From positions 1 to 34,385 of the forward strand of contig JAIOQJ010000512.1 of the NCBI GenBank assembly GCA_021413475.1: a stretch of 34,385 nt of DNA, in the 5' to 3' direction. Positions 19,960 to 29,293 of the stretch are shown piece after piece. Both the position numbers and the translations under genes were made by a program. Position 1 is the stretch's first letter; every line of letters starts with the position of its first letter. The notes under the pieces are model-generated. The model had not been told where the DNA came from. It worked only from the letters and a program-made list of their open reading frames with translations, and searched no databases. This stretch comes from Planctomycetota bacterium. GTDB taxonomy: Bacteria > Planctomycetota > Planctomycetia > Gemmatales > Gemmataceae.

Positions 19960-20078
19960 CTTTCATCCTCGAAAGGGCAAAACCGTCGAAAGACGGTGAC
20001 GCAAAGCTATGGGCCTTCGGCGTTTACACCCCTGACGAATCTGTGCCGATGGTTGCCAGGTTGCCGAAGGGATTGGCA
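19960..20078 (+). ncRNA. Cyclic-di-GMP-I (GEMM-I) riboswitch aptamer candidate
   Basis: GAAAGGGCAAAACC-GTC-GAAA-GAC-GG-TGACGCAAAGC-TAT-GGGCCT ... GGTTGCCAGGTTGCCGAAGG matches the GEMM-I core: GGGCAAACC, GAAA-capped P2 hairpin CCGTC-GAAA-GACGG (19983-19996), GACGCAAAGC (19998-20007), GG(C/G)CCU receptor strand, GGUUxCCGAxGG 3' element. Lies about 190 bp upstream of a start codon. Confidence 0.85.
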
Positions 20079-20161
20079 GGTGAAACACCCTTCCATCCCC
20101 GAAGCGGTTCCTTTGAGGAACGCGCCTCGCCGGAGTCGCTGGACCGAGTTAAACCGGTTAC

Positions 20162-20184
20162 GCGGGCATCTGCTTCGCTTTTTT
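20162..20184 (+). terminator. Possible expression-platform terminator (GCGGGC-ATCT-GCTTCGC then TTTTTT)
   Basis: Short imperfect stem with GU pairs and one bulge, followed by T6, between the aptamer and the start codon at 20268. Confidence 0.4.
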
Positions 20185-20267
20185 CACTTTCTCTCGTTTT
20201 TTCCCTCAAGAAATGCCGATTTCTATTTCAGACGAGCGTCGCGGCGTTTCTTCATGGAGGGAATCAA

Positions 20268-21398
20268 ATGCGTCAGGCCTTTATCATCGCGTGGCTGCTC
20301 GCCACCTCGGCCGGCGTTCTGGCTCAATCCAATCCTCAAGAACCCAAGGCATTGCCCCCCGCGGTGAATAACGCTCCCGCGGTATCGGGTGCGGCGTTGA
20401 TTCGTTTTGATGCCACCCATCTCGAAATCAAACGGGTCGACAATCGCCATCAGCTCTGGGCGGGCAAGCAATTCCTGAAAGACTTCGGTCCCTTCGAGCG
20501 CGAGGCCTCGGAAGCCTTGCGGCTGGTGCGGGAGCTTGGCTTTACCCAGTACGGAACAATTGCGGGTTCGACTCCCGTCTTCGAATACTGGCTCGCCGAC
20601 GACGCGGCACTCAAAGGACGCTTGGCTGCTAAGAATGTGATCCTCTTCAATTCGAAGGCACTCAAAGTGGAACAGATCACCGGGGCCTGGATCATCCGCG
20701 ACGATCGGCAATTGCTTTACAACTTCGGCAACCAGCGTGAGGCGGCCCTGCAAGCTCATGCGACTATCCTCAAGCTCGGTTTCAATCAGCTCGGTTTCGT
20801 CGGCACGCCGGTCCCCGTCATGACGTATCTGACCACTGATGCGTATTCGCATCCGATGGACATTTCGAGCTCGCAACCCGATTCGCGCGAGCTCATCGCC
20901 AAAGTCGCCGAGCAGGGTCTGGTTTTGCCGGAGGTTGGCTACGTCGGCAGCCGGACACCGATCGAACTTCGCAAACTCGATCTAAACCGCCAGCAAAGTG
21001 AATGGGTTCTGGTCCATGGCAAGGACGTGATCGCACGTTTCGGCCCGAACGGCGCGCAAGCACGCGAAGCCTTACGCATGTTGCAAGACGCGCGTGTCAC
21101 GGAGCTTTGTCTGGTCGGAAAAAGTAGCTTCCCCATCTTTTTGAGCAACGGTCTCGCCCCACGCGGTCCGACCCTCGGCTTCAACAACCAGCGCCTGCAA
21201 CCAGCCCAGATGAGATTGCAAATGATCAACAAGGTCGCTTGCATCACCGATGGGGCACGGATCCTGTTCGAGTTCGGCGACAATCAGTCTGAGGCCGAGC
21301 TGATCTTGAAGGTGCTGAAGCACTTTCAATTCGACCAGTTTAATGCCCTCGGCGATGTCACGCGCGGGGGGATTCGATTTTTCACGAAATCGAAGTGA
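20268..21398 (+). CDS. Secreted four-repeat hypothetical protein (376 aa)
   Basis: GGAGG RBS then ATG 20268; signal peptide MRQAFIIAWLLATSAGVLAQ; four degenerate repeats around 'LLxxFGxxxxEAxxAxxxLxxLGFxQxGxVG'. ORF-track start 19785 is rejected because it spans the riboswitch. Confidence 0.85.
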   Translation: MRQAFIIAWLLATSAGVLAQSNPQEPKALPPAVNNAPAVSGAALIRFDATHLEIKRVDNRHQLWAGKQFLKDFGPFEREASEALRLVRELGFTQYGTIAGSTPVFEYWLADDAALKGRLAAKNVILFNSKALKVEQITGAWIIRDDRQLLYNFGNQREAALQAHATILKLGFNQLGFVGTPVPVMTYLTTDAYSHPMDISSSQPDSRELIAKVAEQGLVLPEVGYVGSRTPIELRKLDLNRQQSEWVLVHGKDVIARFGPNGAQAREALRMLQDARVTELCLVGKSSFPIFLSNGLAPRGPTLGFNNQRLQPAQMRLQMINKVACITDGARILFEFGDNQSEAELILKVLKHFQFDQFNALGDVTRGGIRFFTKSK

Positions 21399-21448
21399 GT
21401 AATTCGCAATCGCGGCGGCGGAGGCCGTCGAACTGTAAAAATCCCCGA

Positions 21449-24400
21449 TCATTCCTCTCGCAGCGCCGGAATCAATGGCGCACGCAATGTGGTGAACACC
21501 GCGAGACAGACCACCGATAGACCGACGACGAACACCATGCCGAGCAATAGCCCCAACCGCACCCAGGGGATCTGTCCCCCCGATGCGAGATGCGGCGTGA
21601 CTGCGGCCAGGGCGGCGAAGATGCCCGCGCCAAGGCCGAGCACGAGCAGCAAGCCATTCTCCGCCAGCACCATGCCATTGAGCGCCCGCACGCGGTAGCC
21701 GAGGGCACGCAGCAACGCAAGCTCGGCCCGGCGTTCCCAGATGCTGCGGAGCAAGACGACGGCCAAACCCAGAACGCCGAGCAGCAGGCCGAAGCCGCCG
21801 AGGAGTTGAAACGTCGTCAGATAGGTGTTCTGCACGGCCAGGTAGGCGGCAACTCGATCGCGGGTGGGCGTCGTCTCGAAGCCGTAGTTCGCCAGCCCGC
21901 CGGTCAAGGCACGGACGAGCTCTTTCTCCTGGTCGGACTTCACGTCGATCAGAAAGAAACTGAAGCCTTCCGTGCGCGGGAAATGTTGGCGGAAGGCCGC
22001 ATCGGGGATCAGGACTTCACTCTGAAACACGCTGTCCTTGAGCAGGGCGACGATCTTCAGCTTGATCGGCCGATTCTCTTCGTCCGGCACTTCGAACACA
22101 TCGCCAAGACCTTTCTTGAGCATCCACATGGCGGTGTTTTGCTCGACGATACACGGAATCGGTTCATTGGGCGGCGCGTTTTCGAGGAGCTTCCAATAAT
22201 TGGTCTCCTTCGTGGGCTTTTCAGCCAAGCTGGCGCTAAATGAGAATCCACCGCGTTCGATGATCGACGCCGGCACGCCGAAGATCCGCGGCCGGCTAGC
22301 CTGGTAGAGATTCAGGCAACTGGCATCGTCGCCTCCTTTAACCCGAAATCGATAGATCTTGGCGGCTTCGATCGCGGCCATCGCTTCTTTCAATCGTTCG
22401 CTTCGTTCGATTGCCGTCAGGGAAAGATCTTGCAACCGCTTCTGCAATCCTGTCCGGAAATGATCCTGGCCATCTTCATCAGTCAGGTCGAAATCGATCG
22501 GCGTCGCGGACTCCGCGAGGAGCGGGAAGCCGCCGCTGCCGCCCGATTTGCTCAGGAAATCCTTATCCGGCTCGCGGCGAAACGACTCGACCGCGACGAG
22601 CAGAAACGACGCCGAGGCGAGAAGTGCGGCCGTCAGCAGACTCCGCGTGGGATTGCGAACGGCATTCCGCGAACCGAGCCGCGCCAGGGCGGGCAAGCCG
22701 TGCCCGTGCAGCAGCGCGTGATGCCCCTTCTTCATCCAGGCCCAGAGCAGCGTGAGCCCAGCCGTTAGAAGCAAAGCACCCGAGCCGAAGAAGGCCCCCG
22801 CTTGCGGTTCGCCCGGCGGCATTGAAGGGGCCGCCAGCGCCAGGGCGATCGCGCAGAGGATTGAAGTCAACGCGATGCGGAGCGGCCAGGGGGATGGCTT
22901 CATCACCTTCCGAGGATCGACCGTGGGCGTCATGTCCCCCTTGAGAAGTTGGGCCGGCGCTACGGTACTGAGAGTCCGCAGGGCCCAGAGGATCGCCAAT
23001 CCGCTCATGACGATGGACGCGACGAAGCCGATACCCAGGCTCATGGGCGTGACGTGCATTGAGAGGTACGACTCAACGCCAGGCGTCGGCCAGAGTGCGA
23101 CCAGCAAGCGAATCATGGCATCCGCGTAGGCCAAGGCTCCGATCAGGCCGATGAAAGACCCCAGACTGGCGAGGAGCAAGCCTTCGATGAGCAGCAACCA
23201 ACGGACGGTCCGCAAGGGAAAGCCGCTGGCACGAAGCAAGCCAATCTCGCGCGCCCGGCGGTCGAGATTGAGGCGGAAGAGCAATCCCACGAGCATGAGC
23301 GCGGCCACGATCAGGAAGAAACTGAACGACAGAAAGAGCATGCCAAAATCGGTGCTCCCCTTGCCCGCGGCGAGCATCCGCTCGCGGATCGGCTGGAAGA
23401 CCAGGCCGGCACTTTCGGGGTCGATGTTTTTGAGCAAACGCTCCGCGAATTCGGCCTGCGTCTGCTCCGGCGTTTGACCGGCCTTGGGAGCAATCCGAAT
23501 CGAGGTAACGTCGCCGAAACGCGTTCCCCAGAGTTTTTGACCATCCTCCAGGCGAATGTACGCCTTCGGCGTCGTTCGATAATCGTTCCAGAACTTCTCG
23601 TCCGTCTTCTTGTTGATCTTGTCGAGATCAATGTCAAACGGCGGCCGCCAGGAACTGATCTCCGCTTGATCCGTGATGCCGGGGAAGTCGGGTGTCAGGT
23701 TGCGGTCGTTGGCAACGCCGTCCAGCGGGATCATGCCCCGGTACGTGAACGTGTGTTCCGACTGCTTCAACTCGCCTTCGACTTCGGGGTTGTAATACTT
23801 CAGCGTGATCTTGGCGTCCGTCGCCTGGGGGTCGATCTTAATGGGTGATAGCTTCCAATCAACCAGAACGATCTCGTCGGGTTTCAGTTCCTTGCCGTCG
23901 GGAGAGAACGGTCCAAGCGGGGCCTTTTTGGATGTGTCCAACGCAGCCACGATCGAGTAAGGAATCGACTTCTTACCGTACTGGATTTCGTTGGCGAGAT
24001 AAGTATAGGACTTGGCGTAATCCAGCCCCATTTCCCGAGCCGTTTTTTCGACAGCAGCGATGATGGACGGCTCCAGAATTAGTCGGGTACTTTCGACGCT
24101 GACGTAGGCCTTCCGAAATGCGGGCACAAAGACCTTCAAGCTCAAATCGTCGAGCGACAGTCGAGTTTTGAGTTCCGATTGTAACGATTGCGCGGTTTGT
24201 CCGGTCCCCATCAGGACATTGACCTTGCCCGGTTGCTCGATTTCCTGTTGCAAACGGGTGATCGGAATAAACATATTAGATGGTAGAGTTGGTGAAATCG
24301 ATAAACTGAGCGCGTTGGCGGGGTCGGTATCAGATAAGATGGCTTTGACGGTCAGGCGGATATTACTGGTCGTATCGGAAACGCTTCTTCGAGACAAAAA

Positions 24401-24874
24401 CGAGGAGCGCGGTAACGACGAAGCCTTCTGTACCCCAACGAAGATGACATCGCCGACTTTTGCATTCAGTGTTTTGGCCAAGTTGGAGGAGAGGATCGCA
24501 ATCGGCTCGTCCCCCTCGAGTTCCGGTTGATCGATCCCAAAGTGGGAATTGATTCCCCAGACGGTGACTTTGCCGGCACGCCGATCCCCCTCCGGCGTGC
24601 CGGCATGGACGGTCCCTTGCAGCAGGAGTGCTCCGCGATTTTTGCCGGGTAGTTCCTCGGCGAGTTGGGCACGAAGAAAACGCGGTCCGATCAGGACCGT
24701 GTCGATGTTGCCCAGTTGACGTTCGGTGCGGTCGCGCAAGCTCCCCCGGAGCGAATCGCCGACAAGCAACGCCCCGGTGAGTACGGCTGCCCCGACGGCG
24801 GCCCCCAACAAGACGGCAAGATTGCCGCGAGCGTGAAAGCGAAGATTGCGAACGACAAATTCTGTCTTGTTCAT
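21449..24874 (-). CDS. Large FtsX-like (MacB/LolCE-type) ABC transporter permease, two permease halves (1141 aa)
   Basis: N-terminal TM plus 'LVGDSLRGSL'; 'RLNLDRRAREIGLLRASGFPLRTVRWLLLIEGLLLASLGSFIGLIGALAYA' and 'LLRSIWERRAELALLRALGYRVRALNGMVLAENGLLLVLGLGAGIFAALAAV'. Confidence 0.88.
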   Translation of the reverse strand: MNKTEFVVRNLRFHARGNLAVLLGAAVGAAVLTGALLVGDSLRGSLRDRTERQLGNIDTVLIGPRFLRAQLAEELPGKNRGALLLQGTVHAGTPEGDRRAGKVTVWGINSHFGIDQPELEGDEPIAILSSNLAKTLNAKVGDVIFVGVQKASSLPRSSFLSRRSVSDTTSNIRLTVKAILSDTDPANALSLSISPTLPSNMFIPITRLQQEIEQPGKVNVLMGTGQTAQSLQSELKTRLSLDDLSLKVFVPAFRKAYVSVESTRLILEPSIIAAVEKTAREMGLDYAKSYTYLANEIQYGKKSIPYSIVAALDTSKKAPLGPFSPDGKELKPDEIVLVDWKLSPIKIDPQATDAKITLKYYNPEVEGELKQSEHTFTYRGMIPLDGVANDRNLTPDFPGITDQAEISSWRPPFDIDLDKINKKTDEKFWNDYRTTPKAYIRLEDGQKLWGTRFGDVTSIRIAPKAGQTPEQTQAEFAERLLKNIDPESAGLVFQPIRERMLAAGKGSTDFGMLFLSFSFFLIVAALMLVGLLFRLNLDRRAREIGLLRASGFPLRTVRWLLLIEGLLLASLGSFIGLIGALAYADAMIRLLVALWPTPGVESYLSMHVTPMSLGIGFVASIVMSGLAILWALRTLSTVAPAQLLKGDMTPTVDPRKVMKPSPWPLRIALTSILCAIALALAAPSMPPGEPQAGAFFGSGALLLTAGLTLLWAWMKKGHHALLHGHGLPALARLGSRNAVRNPTRSLLTAALLASASFLLVAVESFRREPDKDFLSKSGGSGGFPLLAESATPIDFDLTDEDGQDHFRTGLQKRLQDLSLTAIERSERLKEAMAAIEAAKIYRFRVKGGDDASCLNLYQASRPRIFGVPASIIERGGFSFSASLAEKPTKETNYWKLLENAPPNEPIPCIVEQNTAMWMLKKGLGDVFEVPDEENRPIKLKIVALLKDSVFQSEVLIPDAAFRQHFPRTEGFSFFLIDVKSDQEKELVRALTGGLANYGFETTPTRDRVAAYLAVQNTYLTTFQLLGGFGLLLGVLGLAVVLLRSIWERRAELALLRALGYRVRALNGMVLAENGLLLVLGLGAGIFAALAAVTPHLASGGQIPWVRLGLLLGMVFVVGLSVVCLAVFTTLRAPLIPALREE

Positions 24875-24997
24875 GAGATCGTTTCTAGTTTCAAAACGGC
24901 GAGCCGAGCGGCGTAAGCCGCCGGGTCAATAAACCGAACGGCCTCATTGTAAGCCAAGCGGTCCCCGGTGCCACTATTCAATGATCGGAGTGTGTCC

Positions 24998-25591
24998 ATG
25001 TTCTTCTCGAAATGGCGGATCGCCCTGAGTGCGGCCGCGATTCTGTTCAGCTTCACCCTGCTCGGCCGAGCGGCCGACGACGCGGGCCTCGAAGGCCTGC
25101 CGAACGGCACGTACATCCATAAAGACTCGAAAACGGCCTTAAAAGTGCCTGTCGATTGGAAAATCATCGCTCCCTATCGGCTACGGCGCACAACCTCGTC
25201 GAGTATTCTGGGGCTGGAGAAAGCCGATCCTCGTGTCAACATTACCATCGTTTGGAGCCGGATCAGCAATTGGCCCTTCAGGGAGGTCACTCCGACCGGG
25301 GAAAACGCCAGCCTCGCGGATGCGCAGGCAACGCTCGTCACCGTTTACTCGAAGGAAAAAGTCGGCCAACCTTCCGTTATGAAAGTCGGCACGTTCAACG
25401 TCTTCAAGATCCTGATCGATGACGGTCCCGACCGTGATGGCCGCTATGCGGGGGCGTTCTATCTGTTCGAAACCGGTACCGGCGACGATCGCTGGAAGGT
25501 TCGAATCCGAGCCGATTTCCCCGCACTCAATCGCGAAGAGTACATCAAGCAAGTTGAGGACGTGATCAAGCAGTTTGTGGTGGAGGAATGA
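24998..25591 (+). CDS. Secreted hypothetical protein (197 aa)
   Basis: ATG 24998 with nearby GGAG; signal peptide MFFSKWRIALSAAAILFSFTLLGRAA. Confidence 0.75.
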   Translation: MFFSKWRIALSAAAILFSFTLLGRAADDAGLEGLPNGTYIHKDSKTALKVPVDWKIIAPYRLRRTTSSSILGLEKADPRVNITIVWSRISNWPFREVTPTGENASLADAQATLVTVYSKEKVGQPSVMKVGTFNVFKILIDDGPDRDGRYAGAFYLFETGTGDDRWKVRIRADFPALNREEYIKQVEDVIKQFVVEE

Positions 25592-25600
25592 TGGGCGCGC

Positions 25601-25700
25601 AGGTAGTCCGGTTGCTCCGCAACCGGTCGGTGTTCGACGCTTTCAAGTAGTCAGGTTGCTCCGCAAATTCTCACCCGGTTGCGGAACCTGACTACTTGAA
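25601..25700. repeat. REP-like cluster: one solo palindromic unit plus one inverted doublet
   Basis: Solo unit 25601-25626 with CCGGTTGC-TCC-GCAACCGG; doublet with perfect 16-bp arms 25642-25657 / 25685-25700 (ttcaagtagtcaggtt) and inner CCGCAA / TTGCGG stem. Fills the gap between convergent genes. Confidence 0.82.
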
Positions 25701-26453
25701 TTAAGTAACGGGCCGGATGTGCCGAATCGCCTCCGGCGGCAGCGCCATCGGTCCGTTTTCTTGATCGATGATGATGCCGTCGAAGGCCATTTCGAGTAGT
25801 CGCCCTTCGACTTCGCTACCATCCATGCGTTCCATTACAACTTGTCGGCCGAGCAGCCCGATCCGCCATTTCCAATCGGCCTCCAAGGCCGTCCGTTCAC
25901 CATGCCAGATTCGTTCGTACTCCGCGTCGAGGTGTCGAACGAGAATCTCAACCAAATCCGGCACTTCGAACGTTCTCTCTGAACAAATGCCGAGGGAGCT
26001 GGCGGCGGGTAATCCCATCTTCTCAAAATCATCGAGCGTCTGATTCACATTCACGCCGATGCCAGCCACGAGATGATTCGCCCCTGCCTCGCAGAGGATG
26101 CCGCAGACTTTCTTGCCGCGAATCAGCACGTCGTTCGGCCATTTGATCCGGGCCTGCAACCCCGTGGCTTCGAGAATGGTCTCGCAAACCGCGACCGCGG
26201 CCCAGGCGGTCAGCAGGGCGGGACGACGGAGTTCCGCGATCGGAAAAAGCAGCACGGACATCAGGATGCTGCTTCCCGCGGGGGCCTGCCAGACGCGATC
26301 GTATTGGCCTCGGCCGAGCGTCTGCGTTTCCGCGGTGACGACCAAGCCGTGCTTCGACGGATCGTTCGCATGCGAGGCAGCAATGGTGTTGGTGCTGGCA
26401 ACGGACGCGAGATGGAGTCGTTGCCGTCCGATGGGGATGCGTTGCTCGGTCAT
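25701..26453 (-). CDS. birA: Biotin--[acetyl-CoA-carboxylase] ligase, catalytic-domain-only form
   Basis: 'STNTIAA', 'ETQTLGRGQYDRVWQAPAGSSILMSVLL', 'IKWPNDVLIRGKKVCGILCE', 'VAGIGVNVNQ'; no N-terminal HTH. Confidence 0.92.
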   Translation of the reverse strand: MTEQRIPIGRQRLHLASVASTNTIAASHANDPSKHGLVVTAETQTLGRGQYDRVWQAPAGSSILMSVLLFPIAELRRPALLTAWAAVAVCETILEATGLQARIKWPNDVLIRGKKVCGILCEAGANHLVAGIGVNVNQTLDDFEKMGLPAASSLGICSERTFEVPDLVEILVRHLDAEYERIWHGERTALEADWKWRIGLLGRQVVMERMDGSEVEGRLLEMAFDGIIIDQENGPMALPPEAIRHIRPVT

Positions 26454-26665
26454 GATGACGTTCTATGATTCGCGAGAGGAAGGAAACCTCGATCCAGTCT
26501 CTTCATCGGCCGCCCGTCAGAGACCATCTCAAACCGTGCGGCAATTCGGGATCAGTAGTTTATCCTGCATAATCGCACCAATCGGCACTTTTGCTCCGAT
26601 CATAAATTCCGGCAGGACTCGACCCGAATTCAGGCAGGATACCCGTTAGAACCGTTCTCATCAAT

Positions 26666-26694
26666 TTGACATGCTCATCCGTGCGACTTAGCAT
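26666..26694 (+). promoter_or_regulatory. Candidate sigma70-type promoter (TTGACA - 17 nt - TAGCAT)
   Basis: Perfect -35 hexamer, 17-nt spacer, 4/6 -10 match; about 180 bp upstream of the subtilase start. Confidence 0.45.
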
Positions 26695-26874
26695 TGTACA
26701 CAGAGATGGCACGGACGTTTGAACCGGGCCATCCGACATAAGCGGTTCACCTGTCTTTATCCGATTCCCCCTCGAACTGCATGGATTCCGGGAATCCCGT
26801 GCGACTCCGTCGGCCGTTGCCGTCGGCCCGTACGTTGTACGCCTCATTGATGCTGCAACCTGAAGGATCCTCAC

Positions 26875-29289
26875 ATGCCGAATCGTTCATCCATCATCCG
26901 AAAGAACGTCTTTCGCCAGGTCCGCCTGCAATACGACGAACTGGAAGCTCGTGATGTGCCCAGTGCGGCACTGCCGGATATCACAATTGACCACGATCAA
27001 TACGCCACGGACCATATCCTGGTCCGCTGGCTTGACGATCAGCCGGTGCAAAGCAACTTTTCCGCAGGCCTGGAAGATCTCGGGAACAACACCTACTCCG
27101 TTCGTCTGGCCGATGGAGTGAGCGTCGCGGATGCGATCGACTATTACGGCCAACTCTCGGGCGTCGATTTCGCCCAGGCCGACTTTGTCATCAACGTGGC
27201 CAGGACCTCGAACGATCCTTACGCCTCATCGCAATGGGCATTAAGCGCCATCGGGGCGCAGACGGCCTGGAACTACACCACCGGCAGCAACACGATCATC
27301 GTCGCGGTCATCGACACGGGCGTCAATTATTTGCATTCCGACCTGGCCGCGAATATATGGAGGAACGCGGGGGAGATCGCGGGGAACGGCCGAGACGACG
27401 ACGGCAACGGCTACGTTGATGATTCCCTCGGTTACGACTTCGTCAACAACGATAGCGACCCGCTCGACGACAATGGGCACGGCACGCACGTGGCAGGCAT
27501 CATCGGGGCAGTTGGCAACAACGGCGTCGGCGTCTCCGGTGTGAACTGGAACGTCAAGATCATGTCGCTCAAGTTCATGAACGCTGCCGGGTCGGGCTAT
27601 CTCAGCAATGCCGTCAAGGCGGTCAATTACGCGGTTCAGATGGGGGCCAAGGTCCTCAACAATAGCTGGGGCGGCGGCGGCTACGATGCCGCCATGGCCT
27701 CGGCCATTCAAAACGCTCAGAACCGTGGGGTGATCTTCGTCGCCGCCGCGGGGAATAGCGGCGCGAACAACGACGTGACCCCGGCGTATCCCGCCAATTA
27801 CTCGAATTCGAACGTCATCAGCGTGGCCGCGTCTGATTCGAACAACAATCTCGCGACCTTCTCCAACTATGGTGCCGGCACGGTCGATATCGCCGCCCCC
27901 GGCGTATCGATTCTCAGCACGTACCTCAACAACCAGTACGCGTATTACAGCGGCACTTCGATGGCGACGCCCTATGTCGCCGGGGCTCTCGCCCTAGTCT
28001 GGAGCCAAAATCCGACTTGGTCCTACAGCCAGGTGATCGCCAGCGTCCTCAATAACACCACCCGCCCAGCCGGCTTGGCGGGCAAGGTCACGACTGGGCT
28101 ATTGAACGTCGGCAATGCCGTGACCGCTGGCGCTCCCGTGCAAACTCCTCCTCCGGTTCAGACGCCCGCTCCGTCAATATCGTCCGCGTCATTCGCTGGC
28201 GGAACGAACTACTTCAACAGCCTGCGTGTCAACTTCGCCGGGGCGATCAATCCGGCGACTTTCACGGCCGACGATGTCTTCGTCACCGACCCCTCGGGCG
28301 CGCGGGTCAACGTCACCAGCATTTCCGCCGTCGCGGGTTCAAACAATTCACAGTTCAACGTCTACTTCGCGACGCAGACTCGCATCGGTGCCTACCAGGT
28401 AGTGATCGGGCCCGATATTCGCGACTCCTCAAATCGGCTGATGGATCAAAACAAGAACGGCGTCTCGGGTGAAACCGCCGACCGCTTCACGTTCTCCGGA
28501 AACCTCGGAGGTTCCCAGACCTTCGCCTCGGGGACGTTGAATCAGGCCATTGCCGATCAGTCAACCCTTACATCGACGATCACGATCAATCAGCACGTGC
28601 CGATCAGCAGCTTGGTAGTCAATCTCAGTATCAAGCACACTTACGACTCGGATCTCTCGATCATGCTCGTCTCGCCGACCGGGAAGTCCATTTATCTCTT
28701 CTATCGCCGTGGCGGTAGCGGCGACAACCTGACGAACACGACCTTCAGCGACGCTGCCACGACGGCCATCGCCAACGGTGCCGCCCCATTCAACGGCACG
28801 TACAAGCCTGAAAACGCCCTATCGGCCTTCCAGAACCTGGATGCCTACGGCACCTGGAAGCTCGTCATTACCGACATGGCACGTTACGACACGGGTACGC
28901 TGGTGAACTGGTCGATCACCCTGTCCAGCACCACGAACGTTTCGCGGGCCGCCAGCGACGGTGGCGAAAGCAACTTCGGAATCCCAGTCACGGCGGGTGA
29001 TTTTGCGAAGGGAACAAATGAACTCAGCGGCAGCTTCTCCGCAGGCAAGGGCGTGCAGGGGGAATTGGTCGCCTGGATCTCGACGCCCAATGATTCGAAT
29101 AAAGGGTTCGTCAATCAAGCGAACCTGCCAAGCAAGTCAGCTCGGACCCCGCGGGAAAGTCAGTCGGAATCAACGAGCACTCCGCTCGCGCGTTTGAATT
29201 CAACCATTCTGCACGGCCCGCTGGGCGAGGAATCGGCCGATGAAGTCGATATCGACGCCATGCTCGATGCCCTCTTCGTCGAGATTTGA
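26875..29289 (+). CDS. Subtilisin-like (S8) serine protease with C-terminal proprotein-convertase P-domain
   Basis: Catalytic motifs 'VIDTGVNYLHSDL', 'NGHGTHVAGIIG', 'GTSMATPYVAGALALV'; P-domain-like 'ISSLVVNLSIKHTYDSDLSIMLVSPTGKSIYL...GTWKLVITDMARYDTGTLVNWSITLSS'; N-terminal 'QYDELEARDVPSA' planctomycete motif. Confidence 0.95.
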   Translation: MPNRSSIIRKNVFRQVRLQYDELEARDVPSAALPDITIDHDQYATDHILVRWLDDQPVQSNFSAGLEDLGNNTYSVRLADGVSVADAIDYYGQLSGVDFAQADFVINVARTSNDPYASSQWALSAIGAQTAWNYTTGSNTIIVAVIDTGVNYLHSDLAANIWRNAGEIAGNGRDDDGNGYVDDSLGYDFVNNDSDPLDDNGHGTHVAGIIGAVGNNGVGVSGVNWNVKIMSLKFMNAAGSGYLSNAVKAVNYAVQMGAKVLNNSWGGGGYDAAMASAIQNAQNRGVIFVAAAGNSGANNDVTPAYPANYSNSNVISVAASDSNNNLATFSNYGAGTVDIAAPGVSILSTYLNNQYAYYSGTSMATPYVAGALALVWSQNPTWSYSQVIASVLNNTTRPAGLAGKVTTGLLNVGNAVTAGAPVQTPPPVQTPAPSISSASFAGGTNYFNSLRVNFAGAINPATFTADDVFVTDPSGARVNVTSISAVAGSNNSQFNVYFATQTRIGAYQVVIGPDIRDSSNRLMDQNKNGVSGETADRFTFSGNLGGSQTFASGTLNQAIADQSTLTSTITINQHVPISSLVVNLSIKHTYDSDLSIMLVSPTGKSIYLFYRRGGSGDNLTNTTFSDAATTAIANGAAPFNGTYKPENALSAFQNLDAYGTWKLVITDMARYDTGTLVNWSITLSSTTNVSRAASDGGESNFGIPVTAGDFAKGTNELSGSFSAGKGVQGELVAWISTPNDSNKGFVNQANLPSKSARTPRESQSESTSTPLARLNSTILHGPLGEESADEVDIDAMLDALFVEI

Positions 29290-29293
29290 TCGA

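Noticed and set aside
25601-25700. CRISPR-like array
   Set aside because: Units are inverted palindromes with no regular spacers or direct-repeat series.
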